Notes: generated from the sequence alone by a model not told the origin. A stretch of DNA of 64,000 bases from Ancylomarina sp963977525 (GCA_963977525.1 CAXBPC010000001.1:186001-250000); one strand, 5' to 3'. Counted from the stretch's first letter, positions 1 to 8,705 are shown. Translations and numbers: made by a program.

Positions 1-871
1 CTTCAAGGTCGAATTGCTCGGCTGAAATAGTTTCATAATCTTTTAATCCTACCAGATACGACAACTTTATTTCGTGGGGGAAAAGTCGTAAGAAAACAGA
101 TTCTGGCACATTAATTACTTTTAAACGGACTTGCTTTTGCGCTTCAGTAAACTGCTCTACTGGTAATTTAACTTCAACTTTTTTCTGAACAAAACTAAGG
201 CCTTCAACCTTTACCAAATCTATTCTTTTTGTTTTGGTTTCATTCAGCTTCTTAAGTTCCAGTAGTTCTGTTTCCACTTGCTTTACACTATCAATAATAG
301 CCTGAGCACCTATAACCCAAACACTATCTGGTTTTAAGACAACATCACCTTCTAAACGAAACTGAGGTTCGAACTTTAATTCCGTATTAAGATGAACAGG
401 TATCTTCTTCTCAATTAAAGAAGAAAACTGAAAATTGATTGTATCTGGTGAAATATGAGTCACACTAATAGCTGAAGATAATTGAGTCGCAACTTGGCTA
501 GTCATTCTATTGGTTGGAAATAGAAAATTATTATCTCCAACCTTCTCCATTTTATTATTGGTATACTCATTCACAGGGAAATTGAGCGACTGAAAAAAAC
601 TAAGCTTATATCTTAACAAATCGAATCCATATGCTCTAACTGTCAATTTTAACCTTGATGGTAGCTCATTACTTAAGATCTTTTTAGAAGGAAGATCTTT
701 ATAGGTAACAGGATAATTTACTGTAGTTGTGTATTCCTTACTCAAAGCATTTAGAAACCAAAAAATGGTTGCCAAAACTACAAAAAACATATAAGTTGCC
801 ATTTTCTTATTGGCCTTTATGTTTTCCTTATCAAATACATCTTTAATTTTTCGAAAATTGGACAAAGTCAA
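1..871 (-). CDS. YbbR-like domain protein (C-terminus beyond the window)
   Basis: Partial gene running off the left edge; about 290 codons are visible. The product has a short cytoplasmic head, one membrane segment (around MATYMFFVVLATIFWFLN) and then repeated beta-rich stretches typical of YbbR repeats, so it should sit in the inner membrane with its bulk outside. The gene follows yajC in the usual Bacteroidota order (nusB, DUF1573, yajC, ybbR, coaE), which supports the call. The frame is open upstream to a TAG but has no ATG before the membrane segment. I chose a TTG at 871 (a second TTG lies at 865) so that the basic N-terminus is kept; the first in-frame ATG, at 802, would remove it. A hairpin terminator lies between it and yajC, so it may have its own promoter. 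The exact role is unknown; YbbR (CdaR) proteins in Firmicutes regulate diadenylate cyclase. Confidence 0.8.
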   Translation of the reverse strand, partial: MTLSNFRKIKDVFDKENIKANKKMATYMFFVVLATIFWFLNALSKEYTTTVNYPVTYKDLPSKKILSNELPSRLKLTVRAYGFDLLRYKLSFFQSLNFPVNEYTNNKMEKVGDNNFLFPTNRMTSQVATQLSSAISVTHISPDTINFQFSSLIEKKIPVHLNTELKFEPQFRLEGDVVLKPDSVWVIGAQAIIDSVKQVETELLELKKLNETKTKRIDLVKVEGLSFVQKKVEVKLPVEQFTEAQKQVRLKVINVPESVFLRLFPHEIKLSYLVGLKDYETISAEQFDLE

Positions 872-961
872 AATCTTATATTTTAAGAGGTTAAGCTATC
901 ACACAAGCTTATTCACTAAGCTTTTACTTATGCTAATTATTCAAGCATGAATTTAACCAAA

Positions 962-993
962 AAAAGCTATTACTCAACAAAGTAATAGCTTTT
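962..993 (-). terminator. Intrinsic terminator after yajC
   Basis: A perfect 13-bp inverted repeat (962-974 with 981-993, 6-nt loop) is followed on the minus strand by a T-rich run. It lies 67 bp past the yajC stop codon and ahead of the ybbR-like gene, so at least part of the transcription should end here. Confidence 0.75.
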
Positions 994-1059
994 AGGCTAA
1001 CAAAAATACGAGAAACGTATTTTTATAATATTTTAATAGTGATAACTCACTACTTATTC

Positions 1060-1380
1060 TTATTTCTGAGCAACATCACTCATGTCTTTGATAATTGCAA
1101 CCTTATCAATTTTCAGACGAGACTGTCCTTCAACTTCCATAATAAGTGTTGTTTCATGCATCTCGATAATCTTACCATAGATACCTCCTGTAGTCACAAT
1201 TTTGTCACCTTTTTTCAATTCCTCACGAAATTTCTTTAGATCCTTCTGACGCTTCATCTGAGGACGAATCATGAAGAAATAAAAAACAACAACAATTAAT
1301 ACTAAAGGAAGAAATTGCATTAATGGACTCTGTCCTTCTTGAGGCTGTCCCATAAGAACAACGTTTAATAAATTAAGCAT
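1060..1380 (-). CDS. yajC: Preprotein translocase subunit YajC
   Basis: The 106-aa product has the usual YajC plan: a short N-terminus, one hydrophobic segment at about residues 22-38, the FFMIRPQMKRQK boundary motif, and a small cytoplasmic domain with the conserved GDKIVTTGGIYGKI stretch. YajC associates with SecDF as an accessory part of the Sec translocase in the inner membrane. Its length is normal for the family. It lies 43 bp downstream of the DUF1573 gene on the same strand, in the order seen across Bacteroidota, and is followed by a strong terminator. Confidence 0.95.
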   Translation of the reverse strand: MLNLLNVVLMGQPQEGQSPLMQFLPLVLIVVVFYFFMIRPQMKRQKDLKKFREELKKGDKIVTTGGIYGKIIEMHETTLIMEVEGQSRLKIDKVAIIKDMSDVAQK

Positions 1381-1423
1381 CTGATATAAATATTAAATTA
1401 TAAATTAAATTTTCATCTAATAG

Positions 1424-1873
1424 CTACTTAATGGTAGCTGTAATCTTAAGTTCTTTTATTTTTCTTTTTGTATTTGCGAATATACTCAAAACCTTGTATT
1501 GTTTACCATGTCTTTTCTTAGAATCAAACTCAACTGTGATTTTAGATTCTTCACCAACCTTGATTGGATGCTTTTGCCATTTTATTACCGTACATCCACA
1601 TGAGCTTTCAATAGCCTTAATAATTAGATTAGCATCACCTACATTTCTAAAGTAAAATTCACATACAACGATTTCACCTTCCGAAATCTCTCCAAATTTA
1701 TGTATTTCTTTGCTAAACTCAAATTTAGGATATGCCTGTTCTTTATCTACTACGTTTTTTCTCTGAACAAGTCTGTCAGCAGACTTACTATCAGATTTAG
1801 CCGTTTGTTTACAAGACACAAAAGTGCAAGAACAAATTAATAAGGCAAAAATAAATCGAATACGAAAAGGCAT
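1424..1873 (-). CDS. DUF1573 domain lipoprotein
   Basis: A 149-aa secreted protein. The N-terminus is a lipoprotein signal with a lipobox ending FVSC, giving Cys21 as the lipidated residue. The rest is a single immunoglobulin-like DUF1573 domain with the family signature FGEISEGE, then FYFRNVGDANLII and the SSCGCT motif. The function of the family is not known; it is abundant in Bacteroidota and often sits beside yajC, as here. No enzyme motif is visible. It was probably co-transcribed with yajC (43-bp gap). Confidence 0.85.
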   Translation of the reverse strand: MPFRIRFIFALLICSCTFVSCKQTAKSDSKSADRLVQRKNVVDKEQAYPKFEFSKEIHKFGEISEGEIVVCEFYFRNVGDANLIIKAIESSCGCTVIKWQKHPIKVGEESKITVEFDSKKRHGKQYKVLSIFANTKRKIKELKITATIK

Positions 1874-1953
1874 TATTATATTTTTAAAACAAGCGCAATT
1901 AAATCAAAAATTCATCGCAAAAATAACAAATAGCATTTTTTAACGAAACTATT

Positions 1954-2520
1954 TTAGGATTGGAAAGTAAGATGTTCGTAAAGAATATTTGTTCCTAAAC
2001 CAATTAGAATTACCCCTCCAATTAAAGTAAACTTCCAATTCACTTTTGTTCCCAAATGGCAGCCAATAAAAATACCTAAAAAAGATAAAACAAAAGATAT
2101 AATTCCAATTGTGTAAATAGGCGTTAATATAGGCATATCAAGAAAAGCAAAATTTACTCCCACTACAAGAGCATCAATACTAGTCGCCAAAGCTAAACCC
2201 ATTATTACAAGTCTCTTTTGCGGATCAAAACAACAATGATCACCTTCACACTTCAAATCATCATAAATCATTTTCCCTCCCAAACCTAAAAGAAGAAAAA
2301 ATGCAACCCAATGATCAAAGCTAATGATATAATGTTTGAAACTCGTTCCAATCATCCAACCTATAACAGGCATTAAGGCCTGAAAAAGACCCATATAAAA
2401 AGCAATTCGGATGAAATGCTTTGAACTAAATTCTTTCAATATTAAACCTGCGGTAATGGAAACAGCAAAACTATCCATTGCAAGACCAATAGCAATCAAA
2501 ATAATTTCAAAAAAATTCAT
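1954..2520 (-). CDS. mntP: Putative manganese efflux pump MntP
   Basis: A 188-aa membrane protein with six predicted helices and the duplicated MntP (DUF204) layout. The two conserved acidic motifs are present: AMDSF (Asp16) in the first helix and SIDAL (Asp116) in the second half, which are transport residues in the family. The family exports Mn(II) from the cytoplasm. The central loop carries an unusual cluster, CEGDHCC (residues 91-97), which could bind metal (inference). It interrupts the normal nusB-DUF1573 neighbourhood and is isolated from nusB by two hairpins. I saw no yybP-ykoY manganese riboswitch in the 143 bp upstream. Confidence 0.88.
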   Translation of the reverse strand: MNFFEIILIAIGLAMDSFAVSITAGLILKEFSSKHFIRIAFYMGLFQALMPVIGWMIGTSFKHYIISFDHWVAFFLLLGLGGKMIYDDLKCEGDHCCFDPQKRLVIMGLALATSIDALVVGVNFAFLDMPILTPIYTIGIISFVLSFLGIFIGCHLGTKVNWKFTLIGGVILIGLGTNILYEHLTFQS

Positions 2521-2582
2521 AATTGTTGAATAAACAGAAAGTTACGGAATTGTACAAATTTCAGAATTATTCTGAAATAAAA

Positions 2583-2621
2583 AACCTGTACTAAAGTCTT
2601 ATTAAAACTTGAACACAGGTT
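2583..2621 (-). terminator. Second hairpin of a tandem terminator after nusB
   Basis: AACCTGT (2583-2589) pairs with ACAGGTT (2615-2621) around a loop that can form a small inner stem; on the minus strand it is followed by a run of T. It lies just beyond the first nusB terminator and upstream of mntP. It could instead be part of an mntP leader. Confidence 0.5.
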
Positions 2622-2632
2622 ATAAATAGAAA

Positions 2633-2658
2633 AAGGGAAGCTGTAAACAACTTCCCTT
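2633..2658 (-). terminator. Intrinsic terminator of nusB
   Basis: AAGGGAAG (2633-2640) pairs with CTTCCCTT (2651-2658), with TTTTTC on the 3' side on the minus strand, directly behind the nusB stop codon. It separates nusB from mntP. Confidence 0.75.
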
Positions 2659-2663
2659 ATACT

Positions 2664-3629
2664 TTATGATTTTACGGTTTTCGATTGTTCAATTAAACCT
2701 CGTCCAATTTTATTAATCTTACCTTCTTTCTGAAGATCTTTGATCATTTTATCAAGCAAACCGTTGATAAAAGTGCTTGAATTTTCGGTACTGTAGTATT
2801 TTGCAATTTCAAGATACTCATTGAAACTTGCTTTAACTGGAATACTATTGAATTCCTGAATTTCAGTAAGAGACATTTCCATAATTAGAATATCCATAAA
2901 GGCAATTCTCTCCAAATCCCAATTCTGTGTATTCCCTTTAATCAAGCCTAAATTCTCTTCATGCTTTAAAACTGTCTTACGGAATAGAACTTTTACAAAT
3001 TCTTCATCATCGCTATCCTTAAACAGTGGTAATAATGAAGTATGCTCATTATCATCAGCTTTAAATTGTTTGATAGTACGAACAACCATACTCAAGATGA
3101 ACTCAATCTCATCATTCCAATAGATACTCTTATCTTCCATTAAAGAATAAAAGTCTTCATCTTTTGCAATAATATTCATGAATATTTTCTCAACCAACTT
3201 TTTGTCTGCAGCAAAATCATTCTTTTCAGCATTCATATAGTTGCTGTAAAGATCAGATTCTGTAATGGTCTTATATAAACCTCTAACAAAACCGTCCTGA
3301 TCTGCCCAAGAGATAGTATGAGTATCGACGTAACTATTCAACTGAACATTATCAGCCAATTGCTTTAATAGCTTATTCTCAATAAAACGAGTGTTGGGGT
3401 GGATATCTACAGGAGTAGGAACCAATTTGTTGCGACCAGCGTCAATTTTCTTTTCAGCTATAAATGCAACATCTACAAGTAGTAGAAGTAAATAATGATA
3501 TAAATCGTAAGCTTTCCCAATACTGAAAAATAATTCTCTTTCGGCTTTTGCTAATGAACGATCATCATTCTTGTAATAAGCGTAAAGCATTTGTAACACT
3601 TTTACACGCAGCAATCTTCTACTAATCAT
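2664..3629 (-). CDS. nusB: Transcription antitermination factor NusB (long Bacteroidota form)
   Basis: The 321-aa product is more than twice the length of E. coli NusB (139 aa), as is normal in Bacteroidota. The N-terminus (MISRRLLRVKVLQMLYAYY) and the C-terminal third are recognisably NusB: WDLERIAFMDILIMEMSL, then NSIPVKASFNEYLEIAKYYS and the closing FINGLLDKM helix. Between them lies a lineage-specific helical insert. NusB binds boxA RNA with NusE (ribosomal protein S10) in antitermination of rRNA operons. It is the first gene of its transcript: a consensus promoter lies about 120 bp upstream and a tandem terminator follows. Confidence 0.93.
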   Translation of the reverse strand: MISRRLLRVKVLQMLYAYYKNDDRSLAKAERELFFSIGKAYDLYHYLLLLLVDVAFIAEKKIDAGRNKLVPTPVDIHPNTRFIENKLLKQLADNVQLNSYVDTHTISWADQDGFVRGLYKTITESDLYSNYMNAEKNDFAADKKLVEKIFMNIIAKDEDFYSLMEDKSIYWNDEIEFILSMVVRTIKQFKADDNEHTSLLPLFKDSDDEEFVKVLFRKTVLKHEENLGLIKGNTQNWDLERIAFMDILIMEMSLTEIQEFNSIPVKASFNEYLEIAKYYSTENSSTFINGLLDKMIKDLQKEGKINKIGRGLIEQSKTVKS

Positions 3630-3755
3630 ACTTTTAAAGAACTTTGTTTATTACTCTGATTCAATGAATGAAATAGATGTAATGATCACAAAAAACGAAT
3701 TGTATTTTGCAACACACTCACACTTCTTCAACGAATCTTACTTTTTAAACTCGAT

Positions 3756-3787
3756 GCAAATGTAGCTATTTTTTTTAATCAGCCAAA
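3756..3787 (-). promoter_or_regulatory. Bacteroidota-type promoter of nusB
   Basis: Read on the minus strand this is TTTG (3787-3784), 19 bp, then TACATTTGC (3764-3756). It matches the Bacteroidota -33 (TTTG) and -7 (TAnnTTTG) consensus with the preferred spacing. Transcription would start near 3750, giving a leader of about 120 nt. Confidence 0.65.
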
Positions 3788-4064
3788 GCCAGTCATCCCA
3801 TATTTAGAAGGATTAACCAAAATTAACCCCTTAAAACTGTTTATTTAGATGAATAAAACACTGATAACACCCCTTGCCAACCCAACACACTAGTTTTTAT
3901 ACAATTACAGAGAGCATGGAACATTTCGTCATAAGTCAATATCCTTTAAGCACCATCATAAATATATAATCAAATAAAGATCTGCCGTACAGCTATTAAA
4001 CAAAACTATAATCAAATGTTCAGAATTATTTTCCTTAAAAGTCGAATAAATACATATTTTTTTT

Positions 4065-4072
4065 TATTTTTG
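4065..4072 (+). promoter_or_regulatory. Candidate -7 element for the PUR gene
   Basis: TATTTTTG fits TAnnTTTG and lies about 42 bp before the ATG. No clear -33 TTTG is present at the right distance, so the call is tentative. Confidence 0.4.
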
Positions 4073-4113
4073 AGATATCAATAAACAAAACAATCTCATA
4101 AATTCATTCTGAA

Positions 4114-4518
4114 ATGGAAGGTTACGGTAAAAAAGAAGAATTCGTAAAGAAGAATCGTGAAGATATTTATTCTAATGCTGTTAGAGCTGGGAAGAGAACT
4201 TATTTCTTTGATGCAAAAGCGACTAGAAACGAGGATTACTACCTTACTATTACTGAGAGTAAAAAACGATACGATAAAGAAGGAAACTATACTTTCGAAA
4301 AGCATAAGATTTTTCTTTATAAAGAAGATTTCGATAAATTCTCAGAAGGCTTAATGGAAGCTGTTGAGGTTTTAAAAGAAGCTAATAATTCTATCACTGA
4401 AAAGCCAGAAGAACCTGTTAACGATATTGAAGTAACATCTGAAATAACTTCCGAAATAATTGAAGGATTAGAGGTTGAATCTTTTTCACAAGTTGAATTT
4501 GAAGATTTAACTGAGTAA
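4114..4518 (+). CDS. PUR family DNA/RNA-binding protein (DUF3276)
   Basis: A 134-aa protein. Residues 1-95 form a PUR-type domain with the characteristic EEIYSNAVRAGKRTYFFD-like stretch (here REDIYSNAVRAGKRTYFFD), then DYYLTITESKK and KHKIFLYKEDFDKF. PUR domains fold like Whirly proteins and bind single-stranded nucleic acid; the bacterial family is common in Bacteroidota and spirochaetes, but its cellular job is poorly known. The C-terminal 40 residues are an acidic, low-complexity tail. It is a single-gene transcript closed by a strong terminator. Confidence 0.9.
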   Translation: MEGYGKKEEFVKKNREDIYSNAVRAGKRTYFFDAKATRNEDYYLTITESKKRYDKEGNYTFEKHKIFLYKEDFDKFSEGLMEAVEVLKEANNSITEKPEEPVNDIEVTSEITSEIIEGLEVESFSQVEFEDLTE

Positions 4519-4540
4519 TTCATACATTCAAAAAAAAATC

Positions 4541-4579
4541 AAGAGCTATCGATAAAATTTCGGTTAGCTCTTTTTTTTT
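4541..4579 (+). terminator. Intrinsic terminator of the PUR gene
   Basis: AAGAGCTA (4541-4548) pairs with TAGCTCTT (4565-4572) and a run of nine T begins within the 3' arm. It lies 22 bp after the stop codon. Confidence 0.85.
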
Positions 4580-4909
4580 CAACATACATTCCCTTTTTTA
4601 ATATTTAGCAACAAATCCTACAAGCAGATATCAATCTGCCACTTTACCCGATTAAGGACAGACAAATCTGTTTTACAACCTAAAGGAAAGCCCTACAATA
4701 CCTATATGTAGTGATTGCTTTTGAAATCATTTTCATCTAGATTTGTACTAAATAAAAATAGTTTCATATAGAGTTCCTATCGTGTTACTGATAGACTTGA
4801 TTTTTAGAATAATCAAAAACCGATATATTTATTGACTTTATAATCGGGTTTATTTTTTTTGTGGATGAAATATAACATTCACTCTTTATATTATTGATAC
4901 GCACCAAAC
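4580..4909. other. Leader/intergenic region before feoAB
   Basis: 330 bp without a gene. It contains a short inverted repeat at 4722-4735 (TGAAA, tcat, TTTCA) of the size of a metal-regulator site, another at 4780-4796 (CTATC/GATAG), and a weak hairpin at 4818-4850 followed by T-rich sequence. I could not place a convincing promoter; a poor candidate pairs TTG at 4833 with the T-rich run near 4855-4861. Confidence 0.35.
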
Positions 4910-7411
4910 ATGAAACTTTCTGAGTTAACCGATAATCAAGAAGGTATTATAATAAAAGTACAGGGATACGGCGCATTTCGTAAGAGAATTACTGAAATGG
5001 GCTTTATCAAAGGGAAAAAAGTAACCGTAATTAAAAATGCGCCGCTTAGAGACCCTGTCGAGTACAATATTATGGGCTATCAAGTATCCCTACGAAGAAG
5101 TGAGGCTGCACTTATTGAAGTCATCACGAAAGAAGAAGCTGTAAACCTAAAAGTTAACGATTTTGAAGGTATTATCGACGATGATATCCTAAAGACTTCT
5201 GCTCGTGAAAAAGGTAAAAACATTAAAATAGTTTTAGTTGGAAATCCTAACTCTGGTAAAACAACGCTATTCAACTTTGCCTCTGGTTCAAAAGAGCATG
5301 TGGGTAATTACTCTGGTGTAACTGTAGATTCTAAACTTGCAAAAGTAAAGCAAAACGGTTATAATTTTGATGTAGTCGATCTACCTGGAACCTACTCTTT
5401 AACCGCTTATACTTCAGAAGAACTTTACGTTCGTGAATTCATAATCGAAAAGCGTCCAGATGTTGTAATCAACGTAGTTGATGCCTCCAATCTCGAAAGA
5501 AATCTTTATCTAACAACCCAACTTATCGACATGGATGTTAAGGTTGTATTAGCCTTAAACATGTATGACGAGCTTGAAAGAAATGGAGCTCGATTCAATT
5601 ATCAGAAACTAGGTAAGATGTTGGGAATTCCTATCATCCCAACTGTTAGTTCAAAAGGTAAAGGTATAAAAGACGTTTTTGATAAAGTGATTGATGTATA
5701 TGAAGGCAAAGATCCTATTGTTCGTCATATTCATATTAACTATGGTGCTACAGTAGAAAATTCAATTGCCAAACTTCAAGAACATATAAAGTCTAATAGA
5801 CATCTTTTATCAATAGCTTCACCCCGCTTTTTAGCAGTCAAGCTATTAGAGGGTGACGATAAGGCTTTAGAAAATATTGAGTCATGCACTAACTCTGAAT
5901 CAATAAAAGAAACTCTAGAGCGTGAAATCAAGATTATTGAATCTACTTTTGGAGAAGTAAGTGAAACTGTGATTACGGATGCCAAGTATGGTTTTATTGA
6001 TGGTGCTTTAAAAGAAACCTATACAGAGAATCCAATCAAGCGAAGACGAAAAACTGCAATTATAGACACTTTCCTAACACATAAACTGTTTGGTTTTCCT
6101 TTATTTTTCTTCTTCATGTTCATGACTTTTTATGCCACATTCCACTTGGGACAATACCCAATGAATTGGATTGAAATAGGAATTGGATATTTAGGAGAAT
6201 TTATTCAAACCATTATGCCCGATGGCCCATTGAAAGATTTAATTGCTGATGGTATTATTGGCGGTGTTGGTGGCGTTATTGTTTTCCTTCCAAATATTTT
6301 GATTTTATTCTTCTTTATTTCATTCATGGAAGACACAGGCTACATGGCCCGTACGGCTTTCATTATGGATAAATTAATGCATAAGATTGGTTTGCATGGA
6401 AAATCATTTATACCATTAGTAATGGGATTTGGTTGTAATGTACCCGCATTAATGGCCACAAGAACTTTAGAGAATAGAAACGATAGAATTCTTACGATGT
6501 TGATTACGCCTTTTATGTCGTGTTCAGCTCGTTTGCCAATATATATTCTAATTATTGGAACATTTTTTCCAAAAAATTCGACTCTTGTTTTGTTTGGGGT
6601 TTATTTACTGGGAATCTTTCTTGCTATTATCTTCGCTAAGGTTTTTAAGGCAAGCTTTTTCAGGAGCAAAGAGGCTCCTTTTGTAATGGAGCTTCCACCA
6701 TACCGCGTACCAACACTTAAGTCTACAATTATACATATGTGGTCAAAAGGTGGTGAATACCTGAAGAAAATGGGTGGTATTATACTGGTAGCATCCATTA
6801 TCATATGGGCTCTAGGCTACTTTCCTCTTGATGTTGATTATTCCAAAGACTATGAAGAACAATTAGCTCAAAATGAAACTCTATTGAACACAGCACTTTC
6901 TACTGCGAATCCAACAGAGGAAGCTAAACTTCAACAAGATTATGAGGTATCTGTTTTTTCTATTAAGAATGAAATGCTTGAAGAAAAGCAAGAAAAATCT
7001 TATATCGGCCAGATAGGTAACTTTATTGCACCTGTATTCCATCCTTTAGGTTTTGATTGGAAAATGACTGTAAGTATTCTAACTGGAATTGCTGCAAAGG
7101 AAGTTGTAGTTAGCACAATGGGTGTACTCTACCAAACTGGAGAAGGAAGCAATGAAAATACTGAAGGTTTAAGAAATAACCTCCGAAAACAAAAGTTTAC
7201 AGGATCGTTTAAAAATGGAGAACGTGTATTTGATACAGCTTCTGCCCTTGCATTCTTAATCTTCATCCTTATCTACTTTCCTTGTATCGCTGTAGTAGTA
7301 ACTATTACAAAGGAATCAAATTGGAGATGGTCTGCATTTGTGGTAACTTATACAACTGCTTTAGCATGGATTGTATCCTTTATAGGTTACCAAATTGTTA
7401 ATCTTTTATAA
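4910..7411 (+). CDS. feoB: Fused FeoA-FeoB ferrous iron transporter
   Basis: The 833-aa product joins a FeoA-like SH3 domain (about residues 1-75, with ITEMGFIKGKKV) to FeoB. The G domain shows G1 GNPNSGKT (about 111-118), G3 DLPG (about 157-160) and G4 NMYD (about 217-220). From about residue 390 onward lie the membrane segments with the two Gate-type repeats, including GFGCNVPALMATRTLENRNDR and the second half ending in VVVTITKE. It imports Fe(II) across the inner membrane, gated by GTP binding. FeoA-FeoB fusions are typical of Bacteroidota. A Cys-rich partner gene follows after 7 bp. Expression is probably iron-controlled, but I can offer only a weak operator candidate. Confidence 0.96.
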   Translation: MKLSELTDNQEGIIIKVQGYGAFRKRITEMGFIKGKKVTVIKNAPLRDPVEYNIMGYQVSLRRSEAALIEVITKEEAVNLKVNDFEGIIDDDILKTSAREKGKNIKIVLVGNPNSGKTTLFNFASGSKEHVGNYSGVTVDSKLAKVKQNGYNFDVVDLPGTYSLTAYTSEELYVREFIIEKRPDVVINVVDASNLERNLYLTTQLIDMDVKVVLALNMYDELERNGARFNYQKLGKMLGIPIIPTVSSKGKGIKDVFDKVIDVYEGKDPIVRHIHINYGATVENSIAKLQEHIKSNRHLLSIASPRFLAVKLLEGDDKALENIESCTNSESIKETLEREIKIIESTFGEVSETVITDAKYGFIDGALKETYTENPIKRRRKTAIIDTFLTHKLFGFPLFFFFMFMTFYATFHLGQYPMNWIEIGIGYLGEFIQTIMPDGPLKDLIADGIIGGVGGVIVFLPNILILFFFISFMEDTGYMARTAFIMDKLMHKIGLHGKSFIPLVMGFGCNVPALMATRTLENRNDRILTMLITPFMSCSARLPIYILIIGTFFPKNSTLVLFGVYLLGIFLAIIFAKVFKASFFRSKEAPFVMELPPYRVPTLKSTIIHMWSKGGEYLKKMGGIILVASIIIWALGYFPLDVDYSKDYEEQLAQNETLLNTALSTANPTEEAKLQQDYEVSVFSIKNEMLEEKQEKSYIGQIGNFIAPVFHPLGFDWKMTVSILTGIAAKEVVVSTMGVLYQTGEGSNENTEGLRNNLRKQKFTGSFKNGERVFDTASALAFLIFILIYFPCIAVVVTITKESNWRWSAFVVTYTTALAWIVSFIGYQIVNLL

Positions 7412-7418
7412 GCAAATT

Positions 7419-7610
7419 ATGGACTTTCAACTCATTACAACATATTTTATCATTTTAGCAGCTGTGAGCTACTCTTTATATCATTTATATAAAGTGATAA
7501 AGCCTGCTAAGGAAACGTCCTTATGCGGTAGTTGTGCGTCTTGTAATATCAAAAAAGAATTGGTTAAGAATAGGATTAAACTAGATGGATTAAAGGTAGT
7601 TGATAATTAA
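7419..7610 (+). CDS. FeoB-associated Cys-rich membrane protein
   Basis: A 63-aa protein read from the ATG at 7419, the position that places the gene 7 bp after feoB (an earlier in-frame ATG lies inside feoB and seems unlikely). One N-terminal membrane helix is followed by the signature CGSCASCNIKK, a cysteine cluster suited to metal binding. Small proteins of this kind regularly sit behind feoB in Bacteroidota and are thought to assist Feo (inference from linkage). It is co-transcribed with feoB and ends at a bidirectional terminator. Confidence 0.82.
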   Translation: MDFQLITTYFIILAAVSYSLYHLYKVIKPAKETSLCGSCASCNIKKELVKNRIKLDGLKVVDN

Positions 7611-7651
7611 AAGATCAAACTTTCATTTTCTTAAAAAACACGAATACAAAA

Positions 7652-7678
7652 AAGGCTCTTAGTTAAACTAAGAGCCTT
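7652..7678. terminator. Bidirectional terminator between feo and arcB
   Basis: An 11-bp perfect stem (AAGGCTCTTAG with CTAAGAGCCTT) lies between convergent genes, with A/T-rich flanks on both sides. Confidence 0.8.
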
Positions 7679-7703
7679 CTATATTTTGAATGCTTATGAG
7701 AGA

Positions 7704-8705
7704 TTATGCTCCCAAAGTAGCAACCATTACAGCTTTAATTGTGTGTAAACGGTTCTCAGCTTCGTCAAATACGATAGATGCAGGAGATTCGAATACATCT
7801 TCAGTAACTTCTACACCGTCCATGCCAAACTTCTGGAAAACTTCTTCTCCAACTTTAGTTTGTCTGTTGTGGTAAGCTGGAAGACAGTGCATAAATTTAC
7901 ACTTATCGTTTCCTGTAGCAGCCATCAAATCAGTATTGATTTGGTAAGGCTTCAAGATACCAATTCTTTCTTTCCAAACCTCATCTGGCTCACCCATTGA
8001 AACCCAAACGTCAGTATAAAGGAAATCACATCCTTCAACACCAGCTTTAGCATCAGCAGTAATTGTAATAGTAGCACCAGTTTCTTTAGCAATTTCTTGA
8101 CATTGAGCTACCAATTCTTCTTCTGGTTGAAGGTTGTTAGGACCTACGATTCTAACATCCATACCCATTTTAGCAGCACCTACCATTAATGAGTTAGCCA
8201 TATTGTTACGAGCATCGCCTAAGTAAGCAAAAGAAATTTTGTTCAAAGGCTTATCGCTATGCTCAGTCATAGTTAAGAAGTCAGCTAAAATTTGAGTTGG
8301 GTGGAACTCATCAGTTAAACCATTCCAAACTGGTACACCTGCATACTTACCTAGTTCTTCAACAACAGCTTGTCCGTAACCACGATACTCTATACCATCA
8401 TACATACGACCCAATACACGAGCAGTATCAGCCATAGACTCTTTCACACCAATTTGAGAACCTGAAGGCCCTAAATAAGTTACATGAGCTCCTTGATCGT
8501 AAGCAGCAGCTTCGAATGCACAACGAGTACGAGTTGAAGATTTTTCAAATATCAAAGCGATATTCTTACCCTTCATAGTCTGTACTTCAGTACCAGCATA
8601 TTTTGCTCTTTTAAGATCTCTTGCAAGGTCTAACATGTATTGCATTTCCTTTGGAGTAAAATCCAATAACTTCAAAAAGTTTCTGTTTTTTAAATTAAAA
8701 CCCAT
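7704..8705 (-). CDS. arcB: Ornithine carbamoyltransferase (probably catabolic)
   Basis: 333 aa, the length of the E. coli ArgF / Pseudomonas ArcB group. It shows the carbamoyl-phosphate loop STRTR (residues 57-61), the HPTQ motif in EFHPTQILADFLTM, and the ornithine-loop motif FMHCLPAYH. It interconverts ornithine plus carbamoyl phosphate with citrulline in the cytoplasm. Because carbamate kinase lies 89 bp upstream on the same strand, I read it as the catabolic enzyme, forming carbamoyl phosphate for ATP production. Sequence alone does not fully separate ArcB from ArgF. No arginine deiminase lies in the window. Confidence 0.88.
   Translation of the reverse strand: MGFNLKNRNFLKLLDFTPKEMQYMLDLARDLKRAKYAGTEVQTMKGKNIALIFEKSSTRTRCAFEAAAYDQGAHVTYLGPSGSQIGVKESMADTARVLGRMYDGIEYRGYGQAVVEELGKYAGVPVWNGLTDEFHPTQILADFLTMTEHSDKPLNKISFAYLGDARNNMANSLMVGAAKMGMDVRIVGPNNLQPEEELVAQCQEIAKETGATITITADAKAGVEGCDFLYTDVWVSMGEPDEVWKERIGILKPYQINTDLMAATGNDKCKFMHCLPAYHNRQTKVGEEVFQKFGMDGVEVTEDVFESPASIVFDEAENRLHTIKAVMVATLGA

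Larger units (their letters stand above)
3630..4113. other. Divergent intergenic region, nusB / PUR protein
   Basis: A 484-bp AT-rich gap between divergent genes. It contains a very good minus-strand promoter for nusB and a plausible plus-strand -7 element for the PUR gene (listed separately). I see no open frame with coding character, no RNA gene and no repeat in the remainder. Confidence 0.6.

Noticed and set aside
2521..2632. Manganese riboswitch (yybP-ykoY) before mntP
   Set aside because: The conserved paired motif of this riboswitch is not visible; the hairpins are better read as terminators.
7395..7418. Start of the Cys-rich protein inside feoB
   Set aside because: The ATG at 7419 gives a normal 7-bp gap and leaves the membrane helix intact; the earlier start overlaps feoB without benefit.
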